From Macrotis lagotis (lineage: Eukaryota > Chordata > Mammalia > Peramelemorphia > Peramelidae): a stretch of 64,000 bases of DNA. Position numbers and translations under genes: made by a program. Position 1 is the first letter of the stretch. Each line of letters starts with the position of its first letter. Below, piece by piece: positions 11,645 through 23,904 of this stretch. The DNA lies in the NCBI RefSeq assembly GCF_037893015.1, contig NC_133662.1:201759050-201823049 (forward strand), read 5' to 3'. The notes beneath the pieces were generated by a model, which did not search any database, was not told the origin of the DNA, and saw only the letters and a program-made list of their open reading frames with translations.

Positions 11645-13060
11645 GGTTCTTTCTTAATTCATATTCTTTGTGGCACCTGGTTTGGACCTCCTTCCAAAAA
11701 TAAACTTATAAGTTACTGAGAGGCTAATTTAAGAAGGAAAAGCTCATTCATGGGCTGATTTTGGGATATTGAACTCTCCTTTGCTCCAAGCAAATATGCT
11801 TGAACTGTTGTTGAGGTCATAGAAAAAATTATTGCATTGTTGTTCTAGGGGATTTCTTCTGTCTTTTCCAACTCTGAGATTTTGTAATTCACATGATAGC
11901 TATTTGTCTACATGCTTTATTTACCCTAATAAATTGCAATTTGTAATTAATTATATCCTTTATAATTGGAATTGTGTTTAATCCATCTTTCTATCATGAA
12001 TGCTAAACATTCCATGCATGTAGTAGGCATTTAATAAATGTTGAATTGTTTTTTTGTCAGTATTTTCATAAATGCTGAAAATTTACTCTTCCTGTCAAGA
12101 TAGATTTTAGTGGTATGTAGTTTTATTCTTAGGTAGTTGATATGCCAAAAGTGTTCATTCAGAATATGTTATTCCAGATGGAGAAAGTATTAAAGGCTAT
12201 TTTACAGCTCTTTTCCTTATAAAGCTGATACCTTTAATGCAGACTTATGTGTTGGTTTTGATGCATACTAATAACAGTGACTCCTTAGTGTGATGGAAAA
12301 TAAGAGATAGATGCAGTTTGCGGAAATGAGGCTTGTTACTGATGTGGTATTTCTGAAACATTTGGGGGAATTAAAGTCAGTTTATAGCAGATTGCCAGCT
12401 TGAAACATATGTAGGGCTTTGTCATAAATCTTTATGATTATCTTAAAAGAAAATTCTTACAACTAATATAAAATTATTTAATTTTTTTCTTAAGTATATC
12501 TATAACTCATTTTGTAAACAGGGAAATTTAAATCTTTTTTGATTTTAGATTTTTGTTGGAAAGAAAACCTCTAACTTTAGAGAGAATTGAAGATGCTAAT
12601 AATGGCAGAAGTAGTTGGTAATTAACCCCTTTAAATATGAGACTGAATCTAAATGAATATGAATAATACAAAAAGCTAATAATCAACTTGAGTTTTACAT
12701 TGATGTATAAAAATGACTATAGTGAATTGAGCATTTGGGGGTAGATATTAATGGACCTATTAACCCAAGTCAGATACTTTATGTTTATTATCATTTTAAA
12801 TCAATATACACCTTTTCTATCAATTAACATATGCCCAAGCTATTAAACTTTTGAAACATTAGGAAGGATAGAATATAGTGACTTTTGAGAATGGTTTTGG
12901 GTGTTGCCTAACATAATTTCCTTTGTGGTTTACTTTTAAAATGTGTATGTAATCTCTGGACAGCTTAATTCATTTGAGGGTAGTAAGGGCAAGACCTTCA
13001 AGCTATTGAATTATATGGATTTTGGGATCAAAATTGTCATTGTCTTCTTTTTTCCTTCTT
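11645..13060. other. Intronic stretch with little recognisable
   Basis: AT-rich unique-looking sequence. The only recognisable pieces are MIR 3' ends at about 12000-12050 (gtagtaggcatttaataaatg) and 13085-13140. Confidence 0.6.
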
Positions 13061-13739
13061 TTTCCTTTTTTTAATAAGCTTTAGTTTTAGCGTAGTGCTT
13101 GACACAATAAGCACTTTAATACATGTTTATTGACTCACTCTTTAGTTTAAGATATATCATATATAGATTGAATACTAGTTTCCTAGTACTTCTGCTGCTT
13201 CTTAAGATGGGGAAGGATAGCTTCAAAACTAAGTATTGAAGCATGTCTAGAATCCTGATTGTTGAGTGCATTTGTCTTCAGACTTTATGTAGTAGGGGAG
13301 CCTTCACTTAAAAAACAATCAATTCCCCATCTCAACTTTGATAAGAGTTCTTTAAAAATTTTTTAAATAGCTTTTAAAATGTCTACCATTAATGAAACCA
13401 AATAGTATTTTGATTTAAAAAATATTATTTGAGTATTGTTGCTCCTCTAACATATGTCTAGAGAAGTAATAACTTCTAAAAGAGTAAATCTTTCTTTTCT
13501 TTGAAACCTGCCTTTTGATTTCAGTGATTGATTAGAGCATTAAAAGGGATCTCACAGAGAATTATGCTTCTTTTCCTTCCCAAATAAATTTAATCTTCAA
13601 AAATATACTACAGTATTTAATTTTAACATTGGCTATTTTAAAATAAGAATCCTAATCATATTTAGAGGAAGAAAAACGCTAGGAATTCAAAGAAAGGCAA
13701 AATAAACTAAAACAAAACAAAAAACAACCCAGTCTGCCT

Positions 13740-14490
13740 TTGAGTAGTTTACATTCTCAACTAAAAGACCAGCCAATATACAAATAATTATGAATAGGCA
13801 AGAATTATACTATGTAAATACAAGGTAATCTCAAGGGGTTGGCATTAGCAGTGGGTGGAATTATACAATGTAAATACAAGGTAATCTCAAAGGGTTGGCA
13901 TTAGCAGTGGGTGGCAGAAAAGGCTTCTTGCTTAAGGTGAAACTTGAACTAGGTCTTGTAAACCCAAGAAATGAAGATGAGAAAGGAAACATTCCAGATA
14001 TGGGGAGCAGCCATTGAAAAGTCAGATGGGGTATCATGAGAAAGGAACAACAAGTAGGTCTGTATTGTTGGATTATAGTGTACCTGGAAGGGCATAAAGT
14101 AGAAGACAGAGTGGTAGAAGGCATACAGGTGGTGAAAGGCTTTCAGTGTGTAACTTGAGTCTTTAATAGTTGTTCATGGAGATGATAGAGAGTCACTGAA
14201 GTTTATGGAGCATATGGATGACATGATCAAGCTTACACTTAAGGAAAATTACTTTAGCAGCTGAATGGAGGATGATTTGAGAAAGGAATGACTTGAAACA
14301 GTATGACCAAACAAAAGACTATTGCAGTAGTCCAGGCTCAAAGAACTGAGGTTATATGCCAGGAGGTGGCTATGTGAATGGAGAGAAAAGTACTTAAATG
14401 AGAGATGTTGTGAAAGTAGAAATGACAAAACTTGTTAACAGATAGGATATAGTAGAGGAAAGGATTGAAGAGAATGAGGAGTCAAGAATG
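13740..14490. mobile_element. L2-like LINE relic
   Basis: Diverged L2 pattern including gaggatgatttgagaaagga, ttgcagtagtccaggc and ggattgaagagaatgagg. It contains a 56-bp tandem duplication at 13802-13913. Confidence 0.5.
13802..13913. repeat. 56-bp tandem duplication
   Basis: 13802-13857 is repeated at 13858-13913 with two substitutions (tactatg/tacaatg and caagggg/caaaggg). The shared core includes ggcattagcagtgggtgg. Confidence 0.95.
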
Positions 14491-14900
14491 ATATTAACAT
14501 TGTGAGCCTGGGTTATTGGAAGGACAGTGGTTTCTTTGACAAGGATAAAGAAATCATCCAATCCATAATGATCTCTCCCTTTCCTGATCTATTACTGTTT
14601 AAATTATTTCCAAGAATTTTAGTAAAGCATTTGGCAGCTGACATTGTATTCACCAAATGGTTTGTGAAGGTCAGTAGTAGAATATAAAGCAAATTTGCTC
14701 CCTCCCTATGGGTAACTCTTTAAGACCTTAGGGGCTATAAAATAGCTCCTTTTCTTTCCTTACCCTTTGTTGCTCAGAAGAGGCAATTTTCAATCACAAG
14801 CCTCACTTTCTCCTTCTAACAAAGCAGTAGAGCCACAGTCAGAATCTTGGTATACAGTATTTAAAAGTTAATGAAGCTTGAATTAGTTTGTTTGCTTACC

Positions 14901-15045
14901 TTTTTTTTGGGCAAGGCAATGGGGTTAAGTGACTTACCAAAGGTCACACAGCTAAACAAGTATTAAGTGTCTGAGGCTTGATTTGAACCCAGGTCCTCCT
15001 GACTACAGAGATGCTATTCTATCCACTGTGCCACCTAGCTGCCCC
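14901..15045 (-). mobile_element. WSINE1-like SINE
   Basis: Antisense copy from ttttttttgggcaaggcaat to ccacctagctgcccc. It is moderately diverged. Confidence 0.9.
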
Positions 15046-15176
15046 TGGATTAATTTATTTTAGTCTGAAAAGCCTTTCCTTTAAGAATGAGTGATCCATA
15101 GGGGAAGAAATAATCAAATGCAACATAACTTAAAGACAAGGCTTGTTTGTTTTTGGGGGGGGTGGAAAGTATTTTA

Positions 15177-15364
15177 TTTTATTTTATTTTTTTATTTTAT
15201 TTCATTTCATTTTATTTTTTATTTTTTGCAAGGCAAATGGGGTTAAGTGGTTTGCCCAAGGCCACACAGCTAGGTAATTATTAAGTGTCTGAGACCGGAT
15301 TTGAACCCAGGTACTCCTGACTCCAAGGCCGGTGCTTTATCCACTGCACCACCTAGCCGCCCCT
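15177..15364 (-). mobile_element. WSINE1-like SINE with (TTTTA)n tail
   Basis: Antisense full-length copy whose tail has expanded into TTTTA-type repeats (15177-15228). It is flanked by a 14-bp target duplication tggaaagtatttta at 15163-15176 and 15365-15378. Confidence 0.95.
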
Positions 15365-15379
15365 TGGAAAGTATTTTAA

Positions 15380-16310
15380 AACATCCTCATCTACTTTGTT
15401 AAATTTTGTACCTTTGCCAAATTATCTTAAATTGTTTTTGATGTAGCTTTTTATATCAAGATTATGTATCCATATAGAGCTTAACTGAAGTTTTGGGATT
15501 TATTAAAAACTGAGATATCAGGTTTGTTTGTTTATTATATACTTACCCAATCTGTTCCATTGATTGACATTTCCATCTTATAAAACTGGTACCAAATTGT
15601 TTTGATGATGACAACTTTGTATTTGAAATCTGAGACTATCATCAGATCCCTTTCCTTCCCACTATTTTAATGATTTTCCCTGAATTTCATGAGCTTTTGT
15701 TCTTCAGTTGAATTTTATTATTTTTACTAGTTCTATAAATTAATCTTTTTTGTAATTTGATTGATATGACATTAGATAACTAAATTTAGTTTTGTCTTTT
15801 TTATTGACTCAGATTATATTGAACAATTAATATTTCTCCAAATGTTGTTTTGTATTTCCATAAACAGTGCTTTATAATTCAATTCATATAGATTCAACAT
15901 GTATATTAGTAAGAAGACTCAAATATTTTATATATTTTGTAATTATTTTAAGAGGAATTTTTCTCTTTACCTCTTCCTGTTGAGTTCTATTGGTAACATA
16001 AAGAAATCCTAATTATCTGAATTTATTTTATATCTTATGATTTAGCCAAAGGTATTGTTTCATTGAAATTTTAAATATACCTTTGCCTTATTTGAAGAAA
16101 AAAAGAGATTTTCTGGTTTCTTTTTTGTCTTTGCTTATCCCCCCCCAACATCCCCCCAATTCCCCCAAACTAGTTTTTCTAGTATTGTCAAATAGTAGTA
16201 GTGGCTACGGTCATCTTTACATTACCTTTGGTCTTATTGGAAATTATTTTGATTTATTCTTATTATATATAATTCTGGCTTTTGTTTTTATATATACATT
16301 TCTTATCATG
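15380..16310 (-). mobile_element. L1 ORF2 relic (antisense), first piece
   Basis: Antisense of the L1 ORF2 3' region, with the familiar series ccaatctgttccattgattg, aaactggtaccaaattg and ttgatgatgacaactttgta. The frame is broken. The same element appears to resume at 17230. Confidence 0.7.
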
Positions 16311-16314
16311 TTAA

Positions 16315-17225
16315 TTGGTTGGTTGGTTGTTGTCCTTGGTCACAGAGGATCAAAATTATATCACCTTGTTGGGGTCAAGGTACAGTGTAGTACAGTGTGT
16401 CCACCAGTGACTAATAAGAACAGTACAGCCTTGGAAAGCTTTACACAAGTCAGACACATATATTCCATATGAACATTTGGAGTTGAGATGTCACCTCACA
16501 TTTCTTTTGAGCTACTGAACTTCTACTTGGCTCATAGAGTCCAGTACCTTCTTTGATGTAGGTATGCCATACAGGTCAGCCCTGTCCAAGTGTCTCCCAT
16601 GTCTCACAATTGATTCCAAAGTTCTTTGAAGAGAGCTTGAGTGTCCTTGTATCTCTTCTTCTGACTTCTGTGTGAACATTTACTTTGTACGTGTTCCCTG
16701 TAAAATAGTCTTAGGTAAACATTTGAACAGTGTGGCCAGCCCATAAGAGTTGTGCTCTCTACTGTAGGTCTTAAAGGTTTGGCATTTCATCTTGAGAAAT
16801 ATTCAGTGTCCCATAAACTTCATCTTGCTAGATGATCTTCAGACTCTTTCTAAAATAATTCAACTGGTAGCATCTCAGTTTTCAGGTATGGTTCTGGTAT
16901 TTTCTTCAGGTTTCTCAGTCATGCAACAATGAAGTCAGCACAACAGCTCTGGAGACCTACACCAGTTTCATGGCCCTCCCCTTCATTGCAGCCAGGTAAA
17001 GAATAAGTAGATTCCCCCGAACTCACTAATGGGTTTGAGGTCACTCAGTTACCCTCAACCTGGTGTAGCCTTTCCACCAGAATGGTTTAGTGGGGTGTGG
17101 CCACTGCATTTGCTACAACTTATTAAAGCCACAGGTGAAGAGTTTGGTAGCAGGTTGACATTCAAGATGGAAAACAGCCCTTAGACCAGAGGTTCTTGTC
17201 TTCCTTGTACATGAGTACAGCCCAA
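16315..17225 (-). mobile_element. RTE-type LINE relic (antisense) nested in L1
   Basis: On the - strand, conceptual translation around 16810-16890 gives KLRCYQLNYFRKSLKII, then a stop where the family has Trp, then QDEVYGTLN. I recall this motif (KLN.FHL.CLR.ILKI.WQD..P.TEVL) from the C-terminal half of RTE/BovB-like reverse transcriptases. Flanks such as gtgtggccagcccataagag and acaatgaagtcagcacaaca support it. It is a fossil without an intact frame. Confidence 0.75.
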
Positions 17226-17229
17226 TGGT

Positions 17230-17440
17230 TCACTTATTCTTACATTTACTAATATTTTGTTTTGATAGAATGTGTGCTGAATTTTGTCAAGTTTTTTCTG
17301 CATCTATTGATATAATATGAATTTTTGGTTGTTCTTGTTATTAAGATGGTTTATAATGTTAAAATGGTTTTTTAATGTTGAACCCATGCTGCATTTCTGA
17401 TAAAAAAAAAACTTAGTCATAATATATAATCTTTGTGATA
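17230..17440 (-). mobile_element. L1 ORF2 relic (antisense), second piece
   Basis: Continues the L1 pattern after the RTE relic: gaattttgtcaagttttttc, tgcatctattgatataat and gttgaacccatgctgcattt. Confidence 0.7.
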
Positions 17441-17454
17441 GGTCATCCATAAAT

Positions 17455-17800
17455 TAAAACAGTGTTTAATAGTTTTTACCACTAACTTGGACAAGAGAGT
17501 AGATGGCAAGCTGATGAAATTTACAGATGAGAAAAGGCTGGAAAGAATAGTTAAGACAAATGTCTTGGATTTAGGTTCAAAAAAGTTAATTGTGTAAGTG
17601 TAAGGTAGGCAAAATGTATCTTCACAAAAATTTATGACAAAAAATTGGGGGAGAATTTTTTAGTGAACTATTATCTCAATATGAATCAAATGTATGATAC
17701 TACTGCCAAAAAAGCTAAAGCAATTTTATGCTGAATTGAGAGAGGCTACATTAAATATTTTAATGATAAGAAAAAACAAATTCTCTGAAGATATGATTGT
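17455..17800 (+). mobile_element. L3/CR1 LINE relic, copy 1
   Basis: Sense-strand L3/CR1 pattern: acagatgagaaaaggctgg, ttaattgtgtaagtgtaagg and gccaaaaaagctaaagcaa. It is old and lacks a reading frame. Confidence 0.6.
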
Positions 17801-17879
17801 CAGTGCACAGAGAATTACTTAACCAAATTTGATTTTTGAAAAATAAGTAAATGCAATCAAAAGAATAAATACAAAACAT

Positions 17880-19865
17880 GTCACAGTCTTATAAGAATAG
17901 AGATGGATCTGCTGAAGATCAGCATGATTAGGATGAATAGCTAAGGGGAATAAAAATGTCAGAATTTCTTTATCTATGAAGGAGGGAGAAGGAAGAGGAT
18001 CAAAGAAGAAGTAGAACTCCTGATGGGGTAGATTTGATGATTATAATTAATGTCAGGAGAAACAGAGTTGTTTAATTTTAATTTTGCTTTTGTTTTCTTT
18101 AGCAAGGAGAATGACCTTTGTCTTAGAATAGAACAAAAATAGGTAATAATGAAGCTGTTATCCAAAATCAGTAAGAAAATAGGGAGATAGCACTTCACTG
18201 TCTGGTACCAATTCTAGTCACCTGACCCAGATAAACTAAATTCTCTGGGACTGACAGAATTGGCATATGATTGGTGAATATCACTCTCAGTGATATTTGA
18301 AAGATATTGGGAAATAGGAAAAATAATATAAAGAGTAAAGAAGGACAAGAGAGAAGTAGAGCTTAAAAACTTTAGGACAATGACTGTGTGAACATATAGA
18401 GAAGGAAAGAGGTATCACAAAGAACTAGTATGGCATCATCAAGAACCTGTCAAAGTTTGTTTACTTTTTTTAAAATGTGATTTCTAAACTAGTAGATCAG
18501 AGGAATGCTGTTATTATAGTTTGCCTAGATTTTAGCAAAATGTTTGATGAGAAATCTCATGTTATTGTTTCATAAAAGATGGAGCTATGTGGGTTAGGTT
18601 ATTTATAACCACTCTATATAAATATATAATTATATTACATATATCATATAAAACCTATACATAAATATAGGTTATATATGACTAGATTTTATATATATAT
18701 ATGTATAGTTTATATATAAGTAGATTTTGAACTTGTTTAATGACTGAATTTCAAAGATTAGTCATTAATTGTACAATGGCATCTTAGAAGGACGTCTGTA
18801 GTGGTGTACCTCAGGGATCTGTACTTGGGTATGTTATTTAGCATTTTTATCAATCATTCAGATTAATGGTAGGTGATAACTCAGTGTCATCTGCAAATTT
18901 AATGAGGGTAAGACTGATAGTTAACTGAATGATTGAGTCAGGATCCAAAACCATCTTGACAAACTGTAGCACAAAGTTGACTAATCAGAAATAATTTAGT
19001 AGGAATAAATGTAAAGTCTTATACTTGGGTTCAAGAAATCCATTTTCATAAGAAAAAGATGGATGAATCATATCTAGAGAGCAATTCATGTGAAAAGAAA
19101 GCAGATTTAGTGGATTCCAAATTCAGTGTGAATTAGTATTATGATATAGCATCCAAAAAACTAATTTGAATTTAGACTTCATTAAGAGAGGCATAGCTAA
19201 GCAATAATGAAATGGTAGTTCCAATATACTCTCCAATATACTCATGGAAGGGAAAGGAGGGAGAAGGATCATTTATTATCTCACAAGGGAATCCATTCCA
19301 TTTCTTAATATCTAACAAGTAATATATTGTTCAAATCACTTCCAGAATACTGTGTTCAGTTCTAAGTATAAAATTTTAATAAGGGCAGTGATCTGGAATT
19401 CAATGATTGCTAACGAAAATGATAAAATACCTTCTGGTTCGTGTCATATGAGGGTTGATCGAAGGAACTAAAACTTGTTGGCCTAGAACAGACTCAGGAT
19501 AATGTAATGGCCATCTTCGTGATTTTCAAAGGCTGTCATGGGAAAGAGAGATTAAATTTGTTCTGTTTAGCACTAAAGGACAGAACTAAGTGGTGAGCAG
19601 TTGCAAAGAAGCTTTATTTCAAAGCAAAATAGCATGGTGTCTCACTGATGTATGACTCACTCTTAAATGATTAGATGACTAGTTATTAGTTGTAGTGTGT
19701 ATTCATTTGAATTATTGTCTTCAATATTTGAAGGGCTGACACATAGGAAAGGGAATAGATTTATTCTTTGACCCCAGATGGCAGAATATTAAGCTTTTAG
19801 AAGATCCTCTGGTAGTTAGATATTAAAAAAATGCAATGCATTCCTTTGTGAGATAATAAATGGTC
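17880..19865 (+). mobile_element. L3/CR1 LINE relic, copy 2
   Basis: The L3/CR1 pattern starts again upstream: cacctgacccagataaac and agtgatatttgaaagatat. It continues with ggtgtacctcagggatctgt, agcaattcatgtgaaaag, aatactgtgttcagttct, catatgagggttgatcgaag and gatttgttctgtttagcact-like motifs. It contains an AT-rich hairpin-prone stretch at 18610-18725. The 3' end resumes after the SINE at 19871. Confidence 0.65.
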
Positions 19866-19870
19866 TTTCT

Positions 19871-20024
19871 GGGGCAGCTAGGTGGCGCAGTGGATAAAGC
19901 ACCAGCCCTGGAGTCAGGAGTACCTGGGTTCAAATCCAGTCTCAGACACTTAATAATTACCTAGCTGTGTGGCCTTGGGCAAGCCACTTAACCCCATTTG
20001 CCTTGCAAAAAAACCCCCTAAAAA
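19871..20024 (+). mobile_element. WSINE1-like SINE with target duplication
   Basis: Sense full-length copy, ggggcagctaggtggcgcag to ccttgcaaaaaaacccccta, flanked by aatggtctttct on both sides (19859-19870 and 20025-20036). It interrupts an L3 relic. Confidence 0.95.
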
Positions 20025-20160
20025 AATGGTCTTTCTCCCTCCTTTACCCTCCATGAGAACCTTCTAGCAATAGCTGGATGTCCATTTGATTAGAAGGAAT
20101 GCATTTTCAGTTATTGTTTAAACTACATGACTGAGGTCTCTTTTAACTCTGAAATTCTCA
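20025..20160 (+). mobile_element. L3/CR1 3' end after SINE insertion
   Basis: Continuation of the L3 relic: gcaatagctggatgtccat and tgaggtctcttttaactctg. Confidence 0.55.
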
Positions 20161-20346
20161 AGTTTTGGTTAAACTATACATTAAATAAAAATATAGAAGT
20201 ATATTTCAGTTCTGTTTTGTGACTAAATTGAAAATTAAAAAGAGAAGAGAGAGAGAAACAGGTGTAAAGAAACTTTCATTCAAATATTTTCTCCATTTTT
20301 TGGCCTCATGGCATAATCTTAAATCCATATTGTATTTTTTTCCTAT

Positions 20347-20358
20347 TATATATATATG

Positions 20359-20389
<31 letters not shown>

Positions 20390-20390
20390 G
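20347..20390. repeat. (TA)n microsatellite
   Basis: TA dinucleotides with tg/ac interruptions. Confidence 0.95.
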
Positions 20391-20616
20391 AATCATACTT
20401 TGCTTTTTTCCATTGTGGCCTGCAGGAAATTAGAGGCTCTTCACCACTAGACTCTTACTTTTTTTCCCTAGTTATTTAATGATGTTTTTCATTGTTTTAT
20501 CAATAAGGTTATACATTCCTTGAGTAGGTGACCATATCTTGTGCTGCTTTCTATTCTATCATAGGGCTTAGCACATGGGCTTCTATTATTCCCTATTGAT
20601 TGATATTGGGATTACA

Positions 20617-20775
20617 GATTTAGAGCTGGAAAAGACCTTAGTATCCTTTGAATCTAACTCCCTTATTTCACACTTGTGAACACTAAGGCAAAGACGTTAA
20701 ATGATTTGTTCAGGTTTGGACACATAGTATTTGGAGAAAGATCTGAACCTGACTAGGTCACAGTTCAGCAAACTT
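20617..20775 (-). mobile_element. THER1/MIR SINE (antisense)
   Basis: Antisense pattern gatttagagctggaaaagac, aatctaactcccttatttca, then gaacactaaggcaaag, a typical 3'-to-5' order of THER1. Confidence 0.65.
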
Positions 20776-21433
20776 TTGTTGTTTTTCAAAGTTCTTTTTT
20801 AGTTTATTTTATATTATTACAATAATCTTGTTATGAGAGTAATCATAACCCCCCCCAAAAAAAATAGTGAGAGAGGAAAAAAAAAACAAGTGTACTGAAC
20901 AGTCTGTGTTCAGATTTCAATGGCTCTATCTCTAGGATGAGTTGCCTTCCCCATCATAGCTACCAGAGAAGTTGCTTCAATATTTTTCCCACAGTTGCTA
21001 TCACTAGCTGTATTTCCTTCCACTCTATTCTTCCCCACTCTCATCTATTCCATTCTCTTGTCTCCTTTCATCCTCTGTGCTGCATACTCAGAAGTGTGTT
21101 GTATCTGAGCACCCTCTCCCATGACTTTCCTTCTCTTCTATCAGCTATTTCCCCTTGCCCCTCATTTTTCTCTAGGGTAAGATAGATTTCTATACCCTAT
21201 TAAGTATGTTATTTCCTCTCTGAGTCATTTCTGATGATAATGAAGGCTCACTCATTCCCCCTCATCTTCTGCCACTCCACTCCATTGTAAAAGCTTTTTC
21301 TTGACTCTTATGTGAAATATCTTAACCCCTTCTTCCTCTCCTTTCTCTTCCTCCCAGTACTCTCCTTTATCGCCCATTGACTCCATCTTTTTACTATATT
21401 ATACCATTATTTTCAGCTCCTTCCTGTGCCTTG

Positions 21434-21476
21434 TCTATATCTATATCTATATCTATATCTATATCTATATCTATAT
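21434..21476. repeat. (TCTATA)n hexanucleotide tandem repeat
   Basis: About seven TCTATA units within the 3' part of the HAL1-like element. Confidence 0.97.
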
Positions 21477-21617
21477 TCCTTCTAACTGCTCTTGTGAATG
21501 AGAAAGTTCACATGTTATCAATATCTTCTTCTCATGCAGGACTACAAACAGTTCAACATCATTAAGATCCTCATAATTAGTTCTTCTCATCCACCCTCTC
21601 TGTGGCTCCTCCGAGTC

Positions 21618-22849
21618 TTATAAATGGAGATGAAACTTTCTGTTCAGCTCTGGTTGTTTCAATAAAAAAGTTTGAAAGTCCTCTGTTCCATTGATAGTCC
21701 CTCTTTTCCCTTGAAAGAGGATGTCCAGTTTTGCTGGGTAGTTGATTCTCAGTTGTAAAGCAAGATCTTTTGCCTTCTGGAATATTGTATTCCAAGCCCT
21801 ATGAGCACTTAATCTCAGTGCTGCCAAATCCCGTGTAATACTGACTATAGAGCCACAGTAGCTGAATTGCTTGTTTCTGGCAGCTTTTAGTGTTTTATCT
21901 TTGACTTGGGAGTTTTGTAATTTGGCTATAACATTCCTGGCAGTTTTTCTTTTGGGATCTCTTTCAGTAGGTGATGGGTGAATTCCTTCAATTTCTATTT
22001 TACCTTCTGCTTTAAGATCTCAGGGCAATTTTGCTGTATTATTTCTTGAAATATAAAGTCTAGGCTCTTTTCCTGGTCATGACTTTCAGGTAGCCCAATA
22101 ATTTTTAAATTATCTGTCCTGGATCTGTTTTCAAGATCAGTAGTTTTTCCAATGAGATATTTCATATTTTCTTTCAATTTGGGGAGTGGGTGGGTATAGC
22201 TTTATTTCTTCCTGAGTTCTCACAAAGTCATCAGCTTCTTTTAGTTCCATTCTGCATTTGAAGGAGTTACTTTCTTCAGAGAGCTTCTTTATGTCCTTTT
22301 CCAGTTGGCCAATTCTGCTTTTTTAAAGCATTTTTTCCTCCTTTGCCTTTTGTGTTGCTTTTTCCATTTGACCTAAACTGATTTTTAACATTATTTTATT
22401 CATTATTTTTGTATTTCTTTGACTAAGTTGCTGACTTGATTTTCATTATGTTATCTGCATCACTCTCATTTCTTCTCCCAATTTTTCCTCCATCTCCCTT
22501 TAATTGCTTTTTTCCCTTCAGGTTTTTGTAAGGCAAATGGGGTTAAGTGGCTTGCCCAAGTCCACACAGCTAGGTAATTATTAAGTGTCTGAGACTGGAT
22601 TTGAACCCAGGTACTCCTGACTTCAGGGCTGGTGCTTTATCCACTAGCCACCTGGCTGCCGCCCCCCCCCCCCAATTGCTTTTCAAAGTCTTTTTTGAGC
22701 TCATCCATAACTGAGCCAATTTTCTATTTCTTTTGGAGGTTTTGAATACAATAGCTTTGATTGTCTTCATCTGAGTATGTAATTTGATCCTCTGTGGGAC
22801 CAAAGTAATTTTCTTTGGTCAGATTCTTCTTTTTCTGTTGTTTGCTCAT
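21618..22849 (-). pseudogene. L1-type ORF1 (RNA-binding protein) relic
   Basis: The likely start is ATG at 22849-22847, reading MSKQQKKKNLTKE. A lysine/glutamate-rich coiled-coil region follows, then KTTDLENRSRTDNLKIIGLP at about 22150-22090, the conserved start of the L1 ORF1p RRM domain. Later come QNSQVKDKTLKAARNK and a C-terminal part with RAWNTIFQKAK and INYPAKLDILFQG, which match the C-terminal domain. The stop is TAA at 21620-21618. In-frame stops in the coiled coil (about 22200-22260), at least one frame change and the SINE at 22512-22673 break it, so no intact protein can be made. Confidence 0.8.
22512..22673 (-). mobile_element. WSINE1-like SINE inserted in the HAL1-like element
   Basis: Antisense full-length copy ending in a C-run of 13. 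It is flanked by aattgctttt at 22502-22511 and 22674-22683, and it splits the ORF1 relic. Confidence 0.95.
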
Positions 22850-23904
22850 TTCCTCAGCCTATGACTGATTTACTGTACTTCCAAGGCTTTGGGGAGTTTT
22901 TGCGATACTCTACAGGGATCTTAATTCCTCCAAGGTCTTATGAGAGGCTCTGCCTACTCTCTTACCTGTGTTCAGGTCCTCTCCTTTGCCCTGGAGCTGT
23001 GAGAATGGTACCTGTTTGGCTGTGGTATTGTTGTGGGGGCTCAGACTGCAACCTGGATCTGAGTGAGGGCAAACAGCAGAATCCTGCCCCAGGGAGAGCA
23101 GAGAGAGAGACCTCCTGACCCCCTTACCTTCTGTGGGCTGAGAGCTCTGGACATGCTAGGTAGCTCTGCTGACTCCTGCCTGCTGCAGGCTCTCACCGCA
23201 GTGCGGCTCTAAGGCTGGAGCTCCACTCCACACCCACTCTGGTGTGGCAGAGTTCTCTCACCACCCCTTCAAACTGTCCCCAAAGATTTCTGAGCTAAGA
23301 GGTCTTGAAACCGCCCCCTCTGCCACCGACCCAGGCTGGACTGGCTGGCTGTGCTGCACTGTGGCTTCAGCTGCACTGTGGCTTTTTCCAACTCTGGGTC
23401 CTGGTGGAACAGACCTTTCCTGTGGAACTAATGTCTCTCTGTGGGTTCTGCACCTCTAAATTTTGTCTAGAGTCATAATTTCATGACTCTTGCAGTTTTT
23501 GGGGGGGAAACGAGTTTCCAGGAATTCCTTCCTTCACACAGCCATCTTAGTTCTAACCCCCGCCCCTTAGTAAACATTTACTATGTACTCACTATATGTA
23601 GTCCACCCTCACTCCCTTTTGGACTTGGGAGGCGTAGAGTTACTATGAAAACATTCGGTTCAAGGATTCTCAATTGAAATAGAGCTCAAAGATAATATAG
23701 TCCAATATGTACCTAATCAAAAATCCCCTATGCAACATACTGATCAAGTCCAGTGAGAGGAAATATGTTGCATTGAAGATTAAGGGTCATGATTGAACTG
23801 CCTTGGGATCCTAAGAATAGTAATATTGTTTCAATGGGAAAATGTACCCCAAGTGCACTTAAACTTTAAGAAAATACACTTAAACGTTAAGAAAATAACC
23901 TATT

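Larger units (their letters stand above)
20776..23570 (-). mobile_element. HAL1-like (ORF1-only) L1 derivative, nearly complete
   Basis: Read on the - strand the element starts near 23570 with ...gaactaagatggctgtgtga, the usual L1 5' start motif. It has a GC-rich 5'UTR (about 23560-22850), an ORF1 relic (22849-21618) and then only about 840 bp to its 3' end. That last part has the purine-rich L1 3'UTR character on this strand. There is no space for, and no trace of, ORF2. An element with ORF1 only is the hallmark of HAL1 ('half-L1') retrotransposons described in mammals including opossum. A SINE is inserted at 22512-22673 and a (TCTATA)n tract has grown at 21434-21476. The exact 3' boundary is uncertain. 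Confidence 0.75.

Noticed and set aside
16083..16472. 129-codon frame on the + strand
   Set aside because: It lies across the junction of antisense L1 and RTE relics; hydrophobic runs come from T-rich DNA.
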